From the NCBI RefSeq assembly GCF_900129765.1, contig NZ_FQWU01000003.1, forward strand, positions 372,001 through 436,000: a DNA stretch of 64,000 nucleotides, in the 5' to 3' direction. Below the pieces are notes generated by a model. The model saw only the letters and a list, made by a program, of their open reading frames with translations, was not told the DNA's origin and made no database searches. The stretch is from Massilia sp. CF038 (lineage in GTDB: Bacteria > Pseudomonadota > Gammaproteobacteria > Burkholderiales > Burkholderiaceae_D). The number at the start of each line of letters is the position of its first letter. The stretch's first letter is position 1. Both the position numbers and the translations under genes were made by a program. Positions 16,394 to 24,802 of this stretch are shown piece after piece.

Positions 16394-18004
16394 ATGCGTT
16401 CCAGCCCCATTTTTGCAGCTTGTTCACTCGTTTTTGCCAGCGCATCCTGCCTGGCCAGTACCGGCGCGCCGGTTACTGCCGTTGTCCTTTATCCGGGCAG
16501 CGCCAGCATTACCCGGACCGCCCAGGTGGTGCCGGGCGCGCACGAGGTGGTGCTGACGGGATTGCCGGCCAATTTCGATGTGCAGACCATGCGCGTGTCG
16601 GCTTCGGGCGGTTTGCGGGTCGGCGCCGTCACCACGCTTGATGCTGCAGGCAGCCAGGTGCTTAATCCTGCCGAGGCGTCGCTGCGCGACCAGATCGAGG
16701 CGCTGAGCGATCAAAAGGCGATGCTGGATGCGCAGGCGGGCGCCGCGCAGATCGTGAAAACGTATCTGGAGCGCCTGAATGCCGGTGGCGAGGGCAGCAA
16801 GCCGGCGCCGGTGGCCGATGGCAAGGCGCTGGCGGGTTTGATCGATACGCTGGGCAAGGGCGCCAGCAATGCACTGGTCAAGATTCAGGCAATCGCAGTC
16901 CAGCAACGGACCATTGATCTGAAGATCGATGTGCTCAAGCGCGATCTGGCGCGCTTGCAATCGGGCACGCGCGATGCGCGGGCCGTGACGATTGCGCTGG
17001 CCGGGGCGCAGGGTGGCACCGTGACGATCAATTACCAGCTCAATAACGCGGGCTGGAAGCCGGGCTACCGCGCCAGCCTGGATTCGGGCGCATCCACCGT
17101 GGAGCTGACCAGGATGGCCACGGTGGCCCAGCACACCGGCGAAGACTGGAGCAATGTGCGCCTGACGCTATCCACGGGCCAGCCGCGCCAGTCGCCGACC
17201 GGGCGCGTGCCGCAGCCTTGGCTGCTGTCCTGGAGTGTGCCGCAGCCGCAGAAACCGATGCTCGCCGGGATGGCGCGCGCGGCTGCGCCTGCACCCACAG
17301 CGCAGCGGGTTGAGATTACCGGCAGCAGCAACAAGCTCGCGCTTGAAGAAGCCATCGATGCCAGTTTCATGACTGAGGTGCAAAGCACGTTTGCGACGGA
17401 GTTCCAGGTGCCCGAGCGGGTCAGCCTGGCGTCGGATGGGCGCGCCGTGACGCTTGCGTTGTCGAGCCAGAATTTGCCTGCCAAGCAGTATGTGCGCGTG
17501 GCGCCGCGACTGGAGCGCTTCGGCATCATCATGGCCGAGACCACCCGGCCGGACGGCGTGTGGCCGGCTGGCCCATTGCAGCTTTTCCGCGACGGGAACT
17601 ATGTCGGGGCGACGCACTGGAATCTGCAAGACGGCAAGCGCACCGAGTTTGCGTTCGGGCGCGATGAATTGCTCAACGTGTCGGTCGACGCGGTGGATGG
17701 CAAGACCGGCAGCAAGGGCGTGTTTGGCACGCGCAATGCCAAAAACACCGCCGATGTGTTCACCCTCACCAGCCGCCACAGCAAACCGCTGAACCTGTTG
17801 GTGCTGGAGTCCTCACCTGTCAGCACCGCCGACGAGATCAAGGTACAGGCCGTGTTTGCGCCCAAGCCGACTGTGACCGCGTGGGAAGACCGGCGCGGCG
17901 TGGTGGCCTGGCAGACTTCGATTGCACCTGCCGCCAGCCTGAGCTTCCAGGTTGAGTACCAGATCGAGTATCCGAAAGACGGCGTGCTGGTCGGCCTGCG
18001 TTAA
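16394..18004 (+). CDS. DUF4139-domain exported protein
   Basis: Exported protein of 536 residues with a signal peptide (about 1-22, cleaved near CLAST). The N-terminal beta segment VTAVVLYPGSASITRT followed by VVPGAHEVVLTGLP is typical of DUF4140. A coiled-coil region (about 95-195) leads into the DUF4139 part (about 200-536: NNAGWKPGYRASLD, HTGEDWSNVRLTLSTGQP), which ends EYPKDGVLVGLR. Family members are often annotated as mucoidy inhibitor MuiA-like, but the activity is unknown. Apparently monocistronic. Confidence 0.82.
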   Translation: MRSSPIFAACSLVFASASCLASTGAPVTAVVLYPGSASITRTAQVVPGAHEVVLTGLPANFDVQTMRVSASGGLRVGAVTTLDAAGSQVLNPAEASLRDQIEALSDQKAMLDAQAGAAQIVKTYLERLNAGGEGSKPAPVADGKALAGLIDTLGKGASNALVKIQAIAVQQRTIDLKIDVLKRDLARLQSGTRDARAVTIALAGAQGGTVTINYQLNNAGWKPGYRASLDSGASTVELTRMATVAQHTGEDWSNVRLTLSTGQPRQSPTGRVPQPWLLSWSVPQPQKPMLAGMARAAAPAPTAQRVEITGSSNKLALEEAIDASFMTEVQSTFATEFQVPERVSLASDGRAVTLALSSQNLPAKQYVRVAPRLERFGIIMAETTRPDGVWPAGPLQLFRDGNYVGATHWNLQDGKRTEFAFGRDELLNVSVDAVDGKTGSKGVFGTRNAKNTADVFTLTSRHSKPLNLLVLESSPVSTADEIKVQAVFAPKPTVTAWEDRRGVVAWQTSIAPAASLSFQVEYQIEYPKDGVLVGLR

Positions 18005-18213
18005 ACGGCCAATGGCGCCAGGTACGCGTGCAGATTCGCGCGCCGCGCGCGAAAACACGTGGCGAAATCGGCGCTTATCGCACTTGCTGCGCGCGAAATC
18101 GTGCCCGTTTCGCGGGCTTGCGCCGACAAATCGTGCGTTTGCCCGGAGTTTTGGCGTTTTTCGGGCGCGCGCCGATTTTTCGCCTCCCAGGTGGAGGCGC
18201 CAGCGGGCCGGTC

Positions 18214-18813
18214 TCAGGGTTGGGCGGCGCGCGGGTTCCAGCGGTAATGGCCGGTCAGCGGGTAGTCGAACAGGACGTTCTCTTCGCGCGTGCCAGCGCC
18301 GATGTTGTGGATGACCATGGGCGCGCCGGTCCAGGCGCGCTGGTCGGACACGATGCCGATGTGTGGCAGATTGCCGGGCAACATCCAGGTAACGACGTCG
18401 CCGGCGCGGTAATCGCGGCCGTCGCGGGTGACTGGCAGGCTGCCGCCCTGGCGCTTGAAGAATGCTTGCAGATTGGGGACGCGGCGATGATCGATATTGC
18501 TGTCGCGTGCCTTCAGCTGCCACAGTTTGGGATAAGCAGCCCAGTCCCGTCCCATGTCCTCGTGCACCAGCGCCTGCAGGTCATGGCCGAGCTTACGATA
18601 GGCGCGGATCACGACGTCGGTGCACACGCCACGCTCCTGCGGCACGTCGCCGTTCGGGTAGGCGATCTTTTCGTAGCGCGGGTTGTAGCTGACGGTGACG
18701 CCGATCTGGGTGCGCGCGGCGGTCACCAGGTTGCTGCTGCCCTGTGCCAGCGCCAGTGCAGGCATGGCGATCAGGGCGAGGATCAGGGAGCGAACGGCAG
18801 TGGCAAGTGTCAT
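18214..18813 (-). CDS. DUF1287 exported protein
   Basis: Exported protein of 199 residues: signal peptide (about 1-23, MPALALAQ), then a DUF1287 domain related to NlpC/P60-like cysteine hydrolases. Likely catalytic positions are Cys in ERGVCTDVVIRAYR and His in LPHIGIVSD, with another His in MVIHNIGAG. Such proteins may cleave cell-wall peptide or amide bonds, which is inference. Convergent with the DUF4139 gene; the 209-bp interval between them (18005-18213) holds only short-repeat-like GC-rich bases and no gene. Confidence 0.8.
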   Translation of the reverse strand: MTLATAVRSLILALIAMPALALAQGSSNLVTAARTQIGVTVSYNPRYEKIAYPNGDVPQERGVCTDVVIRAYRKLGHDLQALVHEDMGRDWAAYPKLWQLKARDSNIDHRRVPNLQAFFKRQGGSLPVTRDGRDYRAGDVVTWMLPGNLPHIGIVSDQRAWTGAPMVIHNIGAGTREENVLFDYPLTGHYRWNPRAAQP

Positions 18814-18885
18814 GCGTATCTAGCAAGCAATTTATAGAAGGGTGATAATGGCATGCTACGCCCAATGCATAAAGGAATCCATCTC

Positions 18886-19311
18886 ATGAGCACGCAAAAA
18901 ACCTATACACCCGAAGCGATGAACCAGTTTGGCGCCACCAGCCTGCCTGGCCACATGGGCATTGAAATCACGCGGGTATCGGAAGGCGAAGTGGCGGCGC
19001 GGATCGAGATCAAGCCGCATTTGCTGGCGCCGAATGGTTTTCTGCACGCCGGCACCGTGATCACGCTGGCCGATACGGCGGCCGGTTACGCCTGCGTGGC
19101 CAATCTGCCGGAAGGCGCCAACAATTTCACCACCATCGAGCTCAAGTCGAACCATCTGGGCACGGCGCGCGAAGGCGCGATTTGCTGCGTCGCCAAAGCG
19201 GCGCATCTGGGCCGCACCACCCAGGTGTGGGACGTGGTGGTGAGCAACGAGGCGAATGGCAAGACCATTGCCCTGTTCCGCTGCACGCAAATGATCCTGT
19301 ATCCGAAATAG
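18886..19311 (+). CDS. PaaI-type hotdog-fold thioesterase
   Basis: Predicted acyl-CoA thioesterase of 141 residues. The hotdog motif region reads NGFLHAGTVITLADTAAGYACVANLPEG, with the usual H-x-G and a conserved Asp in the following helix. The start is the ATG preceded by AAAGGA; earlier in-frame ATGs have no ribosome site. Substrate unknown. It is 14 bp upstream of the truncated hemoglobin gene. Confidence 0.85.
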   Translation: MSTQKTYTPEAMNQFGATSLPGHMGIEITRVSEGEVAARIEIKPHLLAPNGFLHAGTVITLADTAAGYACVANLPEGANNFTTIELKSNHLGTAREGAICCVAKAAHLGRTTQVWDVVVSNEANGKTIALFRCTQMILYPK

Positions 19312-19325
19312 TGTAAATTTGCGGG

Positions 19326-19757
19326 ATGACTACTTCTCTCGCCAAATTGGTCGGTGCCGGCATGCTGGCTATGGCCACTCTCGGGGCGGCGCACGCGGCC
19401 GATGACGCCACCTTTCAGGGGCTGGGCGGCAAGGCCGGCATCAAGAAGATTGTTGCGACATTCATTCCGCTGATACAGGCCGATCCGCGCATCAAGGAAT
19501 CGTTCACCGATATCGACATGAAGAACCTGGCGCTGCGGCTGGAAGAGCAGTTTTGCGTGCTCAGCGGCGGCCCTTGCGAATACAAGGGCAAGGACATGAA
19601 AGAGATCCATGACGGCCTGAACATCACCAATGCCCAGTTCAATGCCCTGGCCGAAGATTTGCAGATCGCCATGGAACAAGTGGGGATCGCGTCGCGCTAC
19701 CAGAACAAGCTGGTGGCCAAGCTGGCTCCCATGCAGCGCGACATCGTGACCAAGTAA
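19326..19757 (+). CDS. Exported group I truncated hemoglobin
   Basis: Small globin of 143 residues with an unusual addition: a Sec signal peptide (about 1-25, cleaved near AAHAAD), which would place it in the periplasm. The globin part is about 110 residues. It has LGGKAGIKKIVATFIPLI (A/B helices), two cysteines in CVLSGGPC that could form a disulfide, and the proximal haem ligand His95 in MKEIHDGLNI. Family members bind O2 or NO. It is convergent with the anti-sigma gene, 9 bp away. Confidence 0.88.
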   Translation: MTTSLAKLVGAGMLAMATLGAAHAADDATFQGLGGKAGIKKIVATFIPLIQADPRIKESFTDIDMKNLALRLEEQFCVLSGGPCEYKGKDMKEIHDGLNITNAQFNALAEDLQIAMEQVGIASRYQNKLVAKLAPMQRDIVTK

Positions 19758-19766
19758 GCGCCGCGC

Positions 19767-20468
19767 TTACAGTCTTACCCAGTTCCCTTTGTAGATGATC
19801 GGGCCGGTCGGTCCGTTTGGATTGGGCGAGCCGCCCTTCGGTTCAAGCGTGACCGCCAGCAGCATCACGTCGCCGCTGAGTGCGGTATCAGGCAGCTTGA
19901 ATTTGCCGCGGTTGCCGGCCAGCACACCCAGCGAACGGGGGTTGCCCGACTTGGGCACCGCCCACAGTTCCAGGCTCTTGTCCGCGGCAATTTGCGCGTT
20001 GGTGATCAGGCGCATGTCGAGCGTATGGTTGCGCGTGTCCGCCGTGACCAGCATGGCGGCCTGGGCCTTGTCATCGTTCAGGGTGGCCACATACGCAATC
20101 TTGCTGTTGTCGTCAGGTGCCTTGTTCATGACCACGACCAGCAACAACGCTGCCAGTCCGCTGGAGGCAATGCCCAGCCCGCGCCAGAAGGCGATATTTT
20201 CCTTGATCCAGTATTCCCAGCCTGTTGCGCGTGCCTTCAGGTTGAGGCGGCGCTCAATGCCGGTCCAGACCGACTTTGGCGGCTGTACGCTGCCGGCAAA
20301 CTCGGCCATGGGGCTGAGCCGCTGCTGCCATTGCGCGGTGATGTTGCGCAAGTCGGCATCCTGGAACATCCAGCCTTCAAAGCGGCGGCGCGCGCCACCG
20401 CGCAGGGTGCCCAGCACGTATTCGGCTGCCAGTTTTTCGCGCAAGGCGACGTTATTTCGGATGTTCAT
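19767..20468 (-). CDS. RskA/ChrR-type anti-sigma factor
   Basis: Membrane anti-sigma factor of 233 residues. The N-terminal cytoplasmic domain (about 1-95) begins with LREKLAAEYVLGTLRGGARRRFE, typical of the RskA class. A single membrane helix follows (about 96-116, GIASSGLAALLLVVVMN), then a periplasmic domain with SLELWAVPKSGNPRSLGVL. No HxxxCxxC zinc motif is seen. It overlaps the upstream sigma gene by 4 bp (ATGA), so the pair is coupled and it should inhibit that sigma factor. Confidence 0.88.
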   Translation of the reverse strand: MNIRNNVALREKLAAEYVLGTLRGGARRRFEGWMFQDADLRNITAQWQQRLSPMAEFAGSVQPPKSVWTGIERRLNLKARATGWEYWIKENIAFWRGLGIASSGLAALLLVVVMNKAPDDNSKIAYVATLNDDKAQAAMLVTADTRNHTLDMRLITNAQIAADKSLELWAVPKSGNPRSLGVLAGNRGKFKLPDTALSGDVMLLAVTLEPKGGSPNPNGPTGPIIYKGNWVRL

Positions 20469-21082
20469 GCTTGCTCCCGTTTCGCCAGGCAGGTGCGCAG
20501 CTTGTCCAGGCTGCGCCGAATCCAGGTTTTGACGGTACCAACTGGTAGCTTCATGTGCTCGGCCACTTCGCTATGCGACAGGTCGTGGTAAAAAGCCAGG
20601 GCCACCACTTGCCGATGCATGCCTTCGAGGGCGGACATGCACCAGGCCAGCGCCTTGGCGTCGCCTGTCATTTGCAGCGCCTCGATGGGCGTTGCCTGCG
20701 GATCCTGTAGAGCATTCATGACTTCGCTATCAAACTGTTCCGCGTCAATTTCAACCGAGACGTCGCTGCGCCGGAGGTGGTCGAAAGCCTTGTTGCGAAC
20801 AATGGTGGCCATCCAGGTCATCGGTGCGGCAAGATGACTTTGGTAGGAGGCTGCATTGTTCCAGACAGCGACGAAACTCTCCTGCAACACTTCCTCGGCG
20901 AGCTCACGCTTATGCAATATACGCAAAGCGAAGCCAAACAGTTTCGGGGAAGTTGCATCGTATAAAGAACGGAAGGCGGCAGCGTCCCGTTTGCCAGCTG
21001 CGTGCAGCCAGGATTTGAGTTGCTGCGGGTCGAGCGGTTTTTGATCGTTGGACACTGCGAGCCTTGGTGTTGGGGTTCTCAA
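20465..21082 (-). CDS. ECF-family RNA polymerase sigma factor
   Basis: Sigma-70 family factor of 205 residues with regions 2 and 4 only. Region 2 (about 38-105) contains AEEVLQESFVAVWNNAASY and APMTWMATIVRNKAFDHLRR. Region 4 (about 140-200) contains GMHRQVVALAFYHDLSHSEVAEHM and PVGTVKTWIRRSLDKLR, the helix-turn-helix that reads the -35 element. It is coupled to the anti-sigma gene downstream. I could not identify an autoregulatory promoter with certainty. Confidence 0.92.
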   Translation of the reverse strand: MRTPTPRLAVSNDQKPLDPQQLKSWLHAAGKRDAAAFRSLYDATSPKLFGFALRILHKRELAEEVLQESFVAVWNNAASYQSHLAAPMTWMATIVRNKAFDHLRRSDVSVEIDAEQFDSEVMNALQDPQATPIEALQMTGDAKALAWCMSALEGMHRQVVALAFYHDLSHSEVAEHMKLPVGTVKTWIRRSLDKLRTCLAKREQA

Positions 21083-21333
21083 TTACCGCGCATCGGCGCG
21101 GTTGCGCAGGTTGAGGTTATCGTAGATACGTACCCAAATACAACATTATTATTTGCGAAAAAATGCAAAATAGTTGAATCCGATTGCCATCGGCCTGCGT
21201 ACACCATGTGGCGATGGGACAAAACGCCCGGATGTTTCGTTTGATTACGAACGCGCGCAGGCAAGCGACCGGATAGCGGTATCCGGCGGCAGCGGGGGCA
21301 ATGGGATGGGGAGCAGGAACCGCAAGCCAGGTA

Positions 21334-21861
21334 TCAGCTTGCCAGTTCCTTTTGCAGGAGAAGGTGCAGCGCTTTGAAGTCGGGCTCGCCGACATAGCGC
21401 TTGATAATCTTGCCGTTCTTGTCGATCAGATAGGTGGTGGGCGTGAGCGTGACGTCGTTGAAGGCTTTGGCGATGTCGCCGCCGCTGTCGAGCGCCACCG
21501 TGAACGGCAGTTTGCGCGTCTCGGTAAAGTTGATCACGTAATTGGGCGGGTCGTACTTCATGGCGACGGCGACAAATTCCAGGCCCTGGCCTTTGAACTT
21601 GTTGTAGGTATCGACCATCTGCGGCATTTCTTTCACGCAGGTGGTGCACGAGGTGGCCCAGAAGTTGACCATCACCACCTTGCCGCGGAGGCTGTCCAGG
21701 CCGATCTTTTGCCCTTGCAAATTAATGAAGGTGACTTGCGGCGCGGCTGGCGCGGGTGCGCGGCCCAGCGACAGGTAGGCACCGACAGTCAGCGCCGCCA
21801 CCACCACGCCGATGACAGCCGGCTTGATCCAGTTTGCGCGTGGGGTGTCTTCTTTTGACAT
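21334..21861 (-). CDS. TlpA-like membrane-anchored thioredoxin
   Basis: Thiol-disulfide oxidoreductase of 175 residues, probably anchored by an N-terminal helix (about 13-31) with the domain in the periplasm. The active site is FWATSCTTCVKEMP, giving Cys72-x-x-Cys75, and the cis-Pro loop is TPTTYLID. It is likely to reduce periplasmic disulfides, for example in cytochrome c or envelope protein maturation. It is the last gene after dolP, 5 bp away, at the end of the diaA-dolP unit. Confidence 0.9.
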   Translation of the reverse strand: MSKEDTPRANWIKPAVIGVVVAALTVGAYLSLGRAPAPAAPQVTFINLQGQKIGLDSLRGKVVMVNFWATSCTTCVKEMPQMVDTYNKFKGQGLEFVAVAMKYDPPNYVINFTETRKLPFTVALDSGGDIAKAFNDVTLTPTTYLIDKNGKIIKRYVGEPDFKALHLLLQKELAS

Positions 21862-21866
21862 GGCGG

Positions 21867-22508
21867 TTACAGCGCGACGCTACCCGTGTTGGGCGAAATG
21901 GCGCGCATTTCTTCCTCGGTAATGTATTCGAACATCTTGACCACTTTGGCCACGCCGGACACGCCGCGCGCCACATCGGAAGCGACCTGGCCTTCGCGTT
22001 CGGTCACACGGCCCATCAGGTAGACCACGCCGCGCTCGGTGACCACCTTGAAGGAGGTGGCGGAAATGGTCTTCATGTCGACCAGGCTGGCTTTGACCTT
22101 GGTGGTGATCAGGGCGTCGTTCGAGCGCGAGGTGTAGCTGGCGGGGCCGGCCACTTCGAGTTCGTTGGCAACCGACAGCACGCCGTCGATGGCTTTGACT
22201 TCGCGCGCCACGCGGGCCTTGGTTTCCTCGTCCTTGACTTCGCCGGTCAGCAAGACCATGCGGTTGAAGCTGTTGGCGTTGACGTGGGCGTCGGGGCCGG
22301 CGATTTTCGGCACGCGCAGGTCGGCCTTGATCGAAATCGATTTGTCGTCGGCTTGCGCGCCCAGCGTGCGGCGGTCGGTGGCGGCGGCGCCAGCGGCAAC
22401 GGCGCCACCGACGACCAGGCCCACGCAACCGCTCAGGCTACCCATCAGGGCCGCCACCAGGATGGCTTGCGCGCCACGGCGCAGAACAGGGTGATCGAAA
22501 TTATTCAT
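21867..22508 (-). CDS. dolP: BON-domain outer-membrane lipoprotein DolP
   Basis: Lipoprotein of 213 residues with signal peptide and lipobox (SLSGC, Cys about 28) and two BON domains (about 45-120 and 125-195), each with the VVYLMGRV-type strand and Gly. It corresponds to E. coli DolP/YraP, which supports outer-membrane integrity. The ATG at 22508 has a GGAGGAG site and overlaps the diaA stop by 8 bp; a slightly longer form is less well supported. Conserved neighbours support the call. Confidence 0.9.
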   Translation of the reverse strand: MNNFDHPVLRRGAQAILVAALMGSLSGCVGLVVGGAVAAGAAATDRRTLGAQADDKSISIKADLRVPKIAGPDAHVNANSFNRMVLLTGEVKDEETKARVAREVKAIDGVLSVANELEVAGPASYTSRSNDALITTKVKASLVDMKTISATSFKVVTERGVVYLMGRVTEREGQVASDVARGVSGVAKVVKMFEYITEEEMRAISPNTGSVAL

Positions 22509-23097
22509 TGGCATCTCCTCCGAACAAGGCGACGTCGATCCCGTCGCAAATGGCATGGATGGTCACCAGGTGGACTTCCTGGATGCGCGCGGTGCGCGTG
22601 TGCGGGACGCAGATGTTCACATCCGCATCGGTCAGCATCTTGGCCAGCGCGCCGCCGTCTTTACCGGTCAACAGGACGATGCGCATTTCGCGCTCGAGCG
22701 CCGCTTCGACTGCCGCCAGCACGTTGGCCGAATTGCCGGAAGTGGAAATGGCCAGCAAGATATCGCCAGCCTGGCCAAAGGCCTGGACCTGCTTGGAGAA
22801 AATCTCTTTGTAGCTGTAATCGTTGCCGACCGCGGTCAGGATCGAGGTATCAGTGGTCAGCGCCATGGCGGGCAGCGGGAAGCGCTCGCGCTCGAAGCGG
22901 CCGACCAGCTCAGCGGCAAAATGCTGGCAGTCGGCAGCCGAGCCGCCATTGCCGCAAGCAAGAATCTTGTTTCCGTTGGACAGGGCGCCGAACATCAGTT
23001 CGATTGCCTCGCCGATCGGGTGGGCCAGAGCAGCCGCCGACTGGATCTTCAGTTCGGCGCTCTCGTGAAAGTGTGCAAGGATGCGTTGAGTATTCAT
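22501..23097 (-). CDS. diaA: SIS-domain protein DiaA (GmhA-like)
   Basis: Sugar-isomerase (SIS) domain protein of 198 residues. [21 protein letters not shown] and [20 protein letters not shown] are the sugar-phosphate loops. Sequence and context (between yraN and dolP) point to DiaA, the DnaA-binding initiation regulator, rather than the heptose isomerase GmhA, which is its close paralogue. The start matches the family N-terminus, and no Shine-Dalgarno is present. A perfect -10 box lies only 7 bp upstream, so the mRNA may be leaderless. Confidence 0.88.
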   Translation of the reverse strand: MNTQRILAHFHESAELKIQSAAALAHPIGEAIELMFGALSNGNKILACGNGGSAADCQHFAAELVGRFERERFPLPAMALTTDTSILTAVGNDYSYKEIFSKQVQAFGQAGDILLAISTSGNSANVLAAVEAALEREMRIVLLTGKDGGALAKMLTDADVNICVPHTRTARIQEVHLVTIHAICDGIDVALFGGDANE

Positions 23098-23104
23098 AGT
23101 TGGG

Positions 23105-23110
23105 ATTATA
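23105..23110 (-). promoter_or_regulatory. -10 box of diaA immediately before the start codon
   Basis: Read on the minus strand, TATAAT lies 7 bases before the diaA ATG, with no Shine-Dalgarno between. Transcription starting about 7 bases after the -10 would begin at or within one base of the ATG. The best -35 (TTGCCC) is at a poor 20-bp spacing, so strength is uncertain. Confidence 0.5.
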
Positions 23111-23152
23111 GTGCAACGGCCATGGAGGCCGGGCAAGAGCACTTAAATATGC

Positions 23153-23512
23153 TTACACTTGGACGGCGTCGCGCAGCCAGGCCAGATGGGGGCCGTCAAT
23201 GGCAACCACGTCAATACGGCAGGGCGGCATGCGGGGAAAGCGTTGCAGGTAGCATTCGGCAGCGCGCACCAGGCGGCGGATCTTGGCGGGGGTGATGCTG
23301 GCGGCGGCGCCGCCGTGGCTGGCGCCGGCGCGCTGGCGCACTTCGACAAACACCCAGCAGGGGCCGTCGCGCAGAATGAGGTCGATTTCGCCCAGTTTGC
23401 AGCGAAAATTGGTTTCCACCAGGCGCAAGCCCTGCGCCAGCAGGTAGTCGAGGGCCCGGTTTTCGCCGGCCTGGCCCTGTTGTTGCCTGGCGCTTTGCCT
23501 GGCGGGCGCCAT
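23153..23512 (-). CDS. yraN: YraN-family (UPF0102) nuclease-like protein
   Basis: Protein of 119 residues with a restriction-endonuclease-like fold. GENRALDYLLAQGLRLVETNFRC is followed by GEIDLILRDG and VFVEVRQR, which provide the acidic and Q/E-x-K-like metal-binding positions of the family. It probably acts on DNA or nucleic-acid ends, but the biological role is not established. The ATG lies 1 bp after the lpoA stop. An upstream frame into lpoA was rejected. Confidence 0.9.
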   Translation of the reverse strand: MAPARQSARQQQGQAGENRALDYLLAQGLRLVETNFRCKLGEIDLILRDGPCWVFVEVRQRAGASHGGAAASITPAKIRRLVRAAECYLQRFPRMPPCRIDVVAIDGPHLAWLRDAVQV

Positions 23513-23513
23513 G

Positions 23514-24791
23514 TCAGCGCTTTTTGTCAGCCAGGCGGTAGGCGCCGCCCTGCACCACCACACCGGTTTCGGTGCGGGTGAAGCGGCTGTTGCCCTGGCC
23601 GAAGCTGAAGGTCAGGCGGCCCGTGACCCCGTCCAGCTTGACTGGACCTGTTGGCTTAAGTGCAACTTCGCGGGCGATGCGGAAGGCATCGATGCCCAGC
23701 GCGTAAAGACGGTCCAGGTCGGGCGAATTGCTTTCGGTCAGCGCACGCGGATAGACCATGACAGCGGGATTGTCCGGCTGCACCTTCCAGGGCATGTCCA
23801 GCAGGCGCACGCCGTCCAGTTCGGCCAGCGAGGCACCGAGTTCGTTGCCAGGATTGACCGAGGCGGTGCCGTAGACAGGGATGGTGGCGCCCAGGGCCCC
23901 GCGCACCTGCTTGAGCTGGGCCGGGTCGAGGGCCGCAAAGACAAGGCCGGGCGGTTCGCTCTCGACGCGGGTTTTCAGCTGGCTGAGGCCGGATTCGTGC
24001 AGATATCCGCTGGACACCGGGACTTCCAGGGTTTGGGCGACGTTGCCCAGCTGCTGCCATTTGGCCGAAAACGCCGCGGCAATGCGCCGCTGCCAGGGCG
24101 TGGTGCCGGTCACCACCAGCGCGCTCACCTTGGGGCGCTCGGCCGCAGCCCACTGGGCCACCTGGCGGGCCTGCTCTTCGATGGACAGGCCAATGACCAG
24201 CATATTCGGCGGAATCGGATTGCTGGCCGCGCCACCTTCGGGGTGGTTGAGCGCAATGGTGGGTTTGGACACGCTGCCGCTGGACGCAATGATGGACACG
24301 GCCGGGCGCGCCAGGGGGCCGACGATGAGGTCGTTTTCTTTGACGGCCGCGAGGTAAGCATCCAGCGCGTCTTCGGCGCCGTCGCCTGTTTCGATGAGGT
24401 TGACCACGAAGCCGGCACGGTCGCGCTCGTAGCCGGCCATGAAGCCGTCGCGCAGGGCCTGGGCCGGGGCGCGCAGCGCGTCCGAGCGCAGCGGCAGCAT
24501 GAGCCCGATGCGGATGGCATTGGCGGCCGGGGCAGCTGCCTGGCCGGACTGGTCAGGCTGGTCGATGGGCATGGTCTGGACCGAGGGCACCACTGGCCTG
24601 GCGGCAGGGGCAGCGATGACAGCCGGCGCCGGGCGCACCAGGGCATCGGCGCGCGGATGGGCGGTGGCGGCGCTTGTGTTTGCACCGTCGGGCGCGCACA
24701 ATCGGCCCGGCGCATCGCAGGGCGTACTGCAGGCGTTCAGAAAAGTCAGCGCAGCAGCGGCCAGCACGCCGTTTAACATTTTTATTGGCAT
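23514..24791 (-). CDS. lpoA: Penicillin-binding-protein activator LpoA (short form)
   Basis: Outer-membrane lipoprotein of 425 residues with lipobox FLNAC (Cys21). The bulk matches the LppC/LpoA C-terminal domain of the periplasmic-binding-protein type I fold. In E. coli LpoA (678 residues) this domain activates PBP1A, and the extra N-terminal TPR part is missing here. A GGGGGTG site precedes the ATG. The start codon lies only 11 bp from that of the divergent rsmI, so its promoter must overlap rsmI coding sequence. Confidence 0.88.
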   Translation of the reverse strand: MPIKMLNGVLAAAALTFLNACSTPCDAPGRLCAPDGANTSAATAHPRADALVRPAPAVIAAPAARPVVPSVQTMPIDQPDQSGQAAAPAANAIRIGLMLPLRSDALRAPAQALRDGFMAGYERDRAGFVVNLIETGDGAEDALDAYLAAVKENDLIVGPLARPAVSIIASSGSVSKPTIALNHPEGGAASNPIPPNMLVIGLSIEEQARQVAQWAAAERPKVSALVVTGTTPWQRRIAAAFSAKWQQLGNVAQTLEVPVSSGYLHESGLSQLKTRVESEPPGLVFAALDPAQLKQVRGALGATIPVYGTASVNPGNELGASLAELDGVRLLDMPWKVQPDNPAVMVYPRALTESNSPDLDRLYALGIDAFRIAREVALKPTGPVKLDGVTGRLTFSFGQGNSRFTRTETGVVVQGGAYRLADKKR

Positions 24792-24802
24792 TACACCCCC
24801 AA

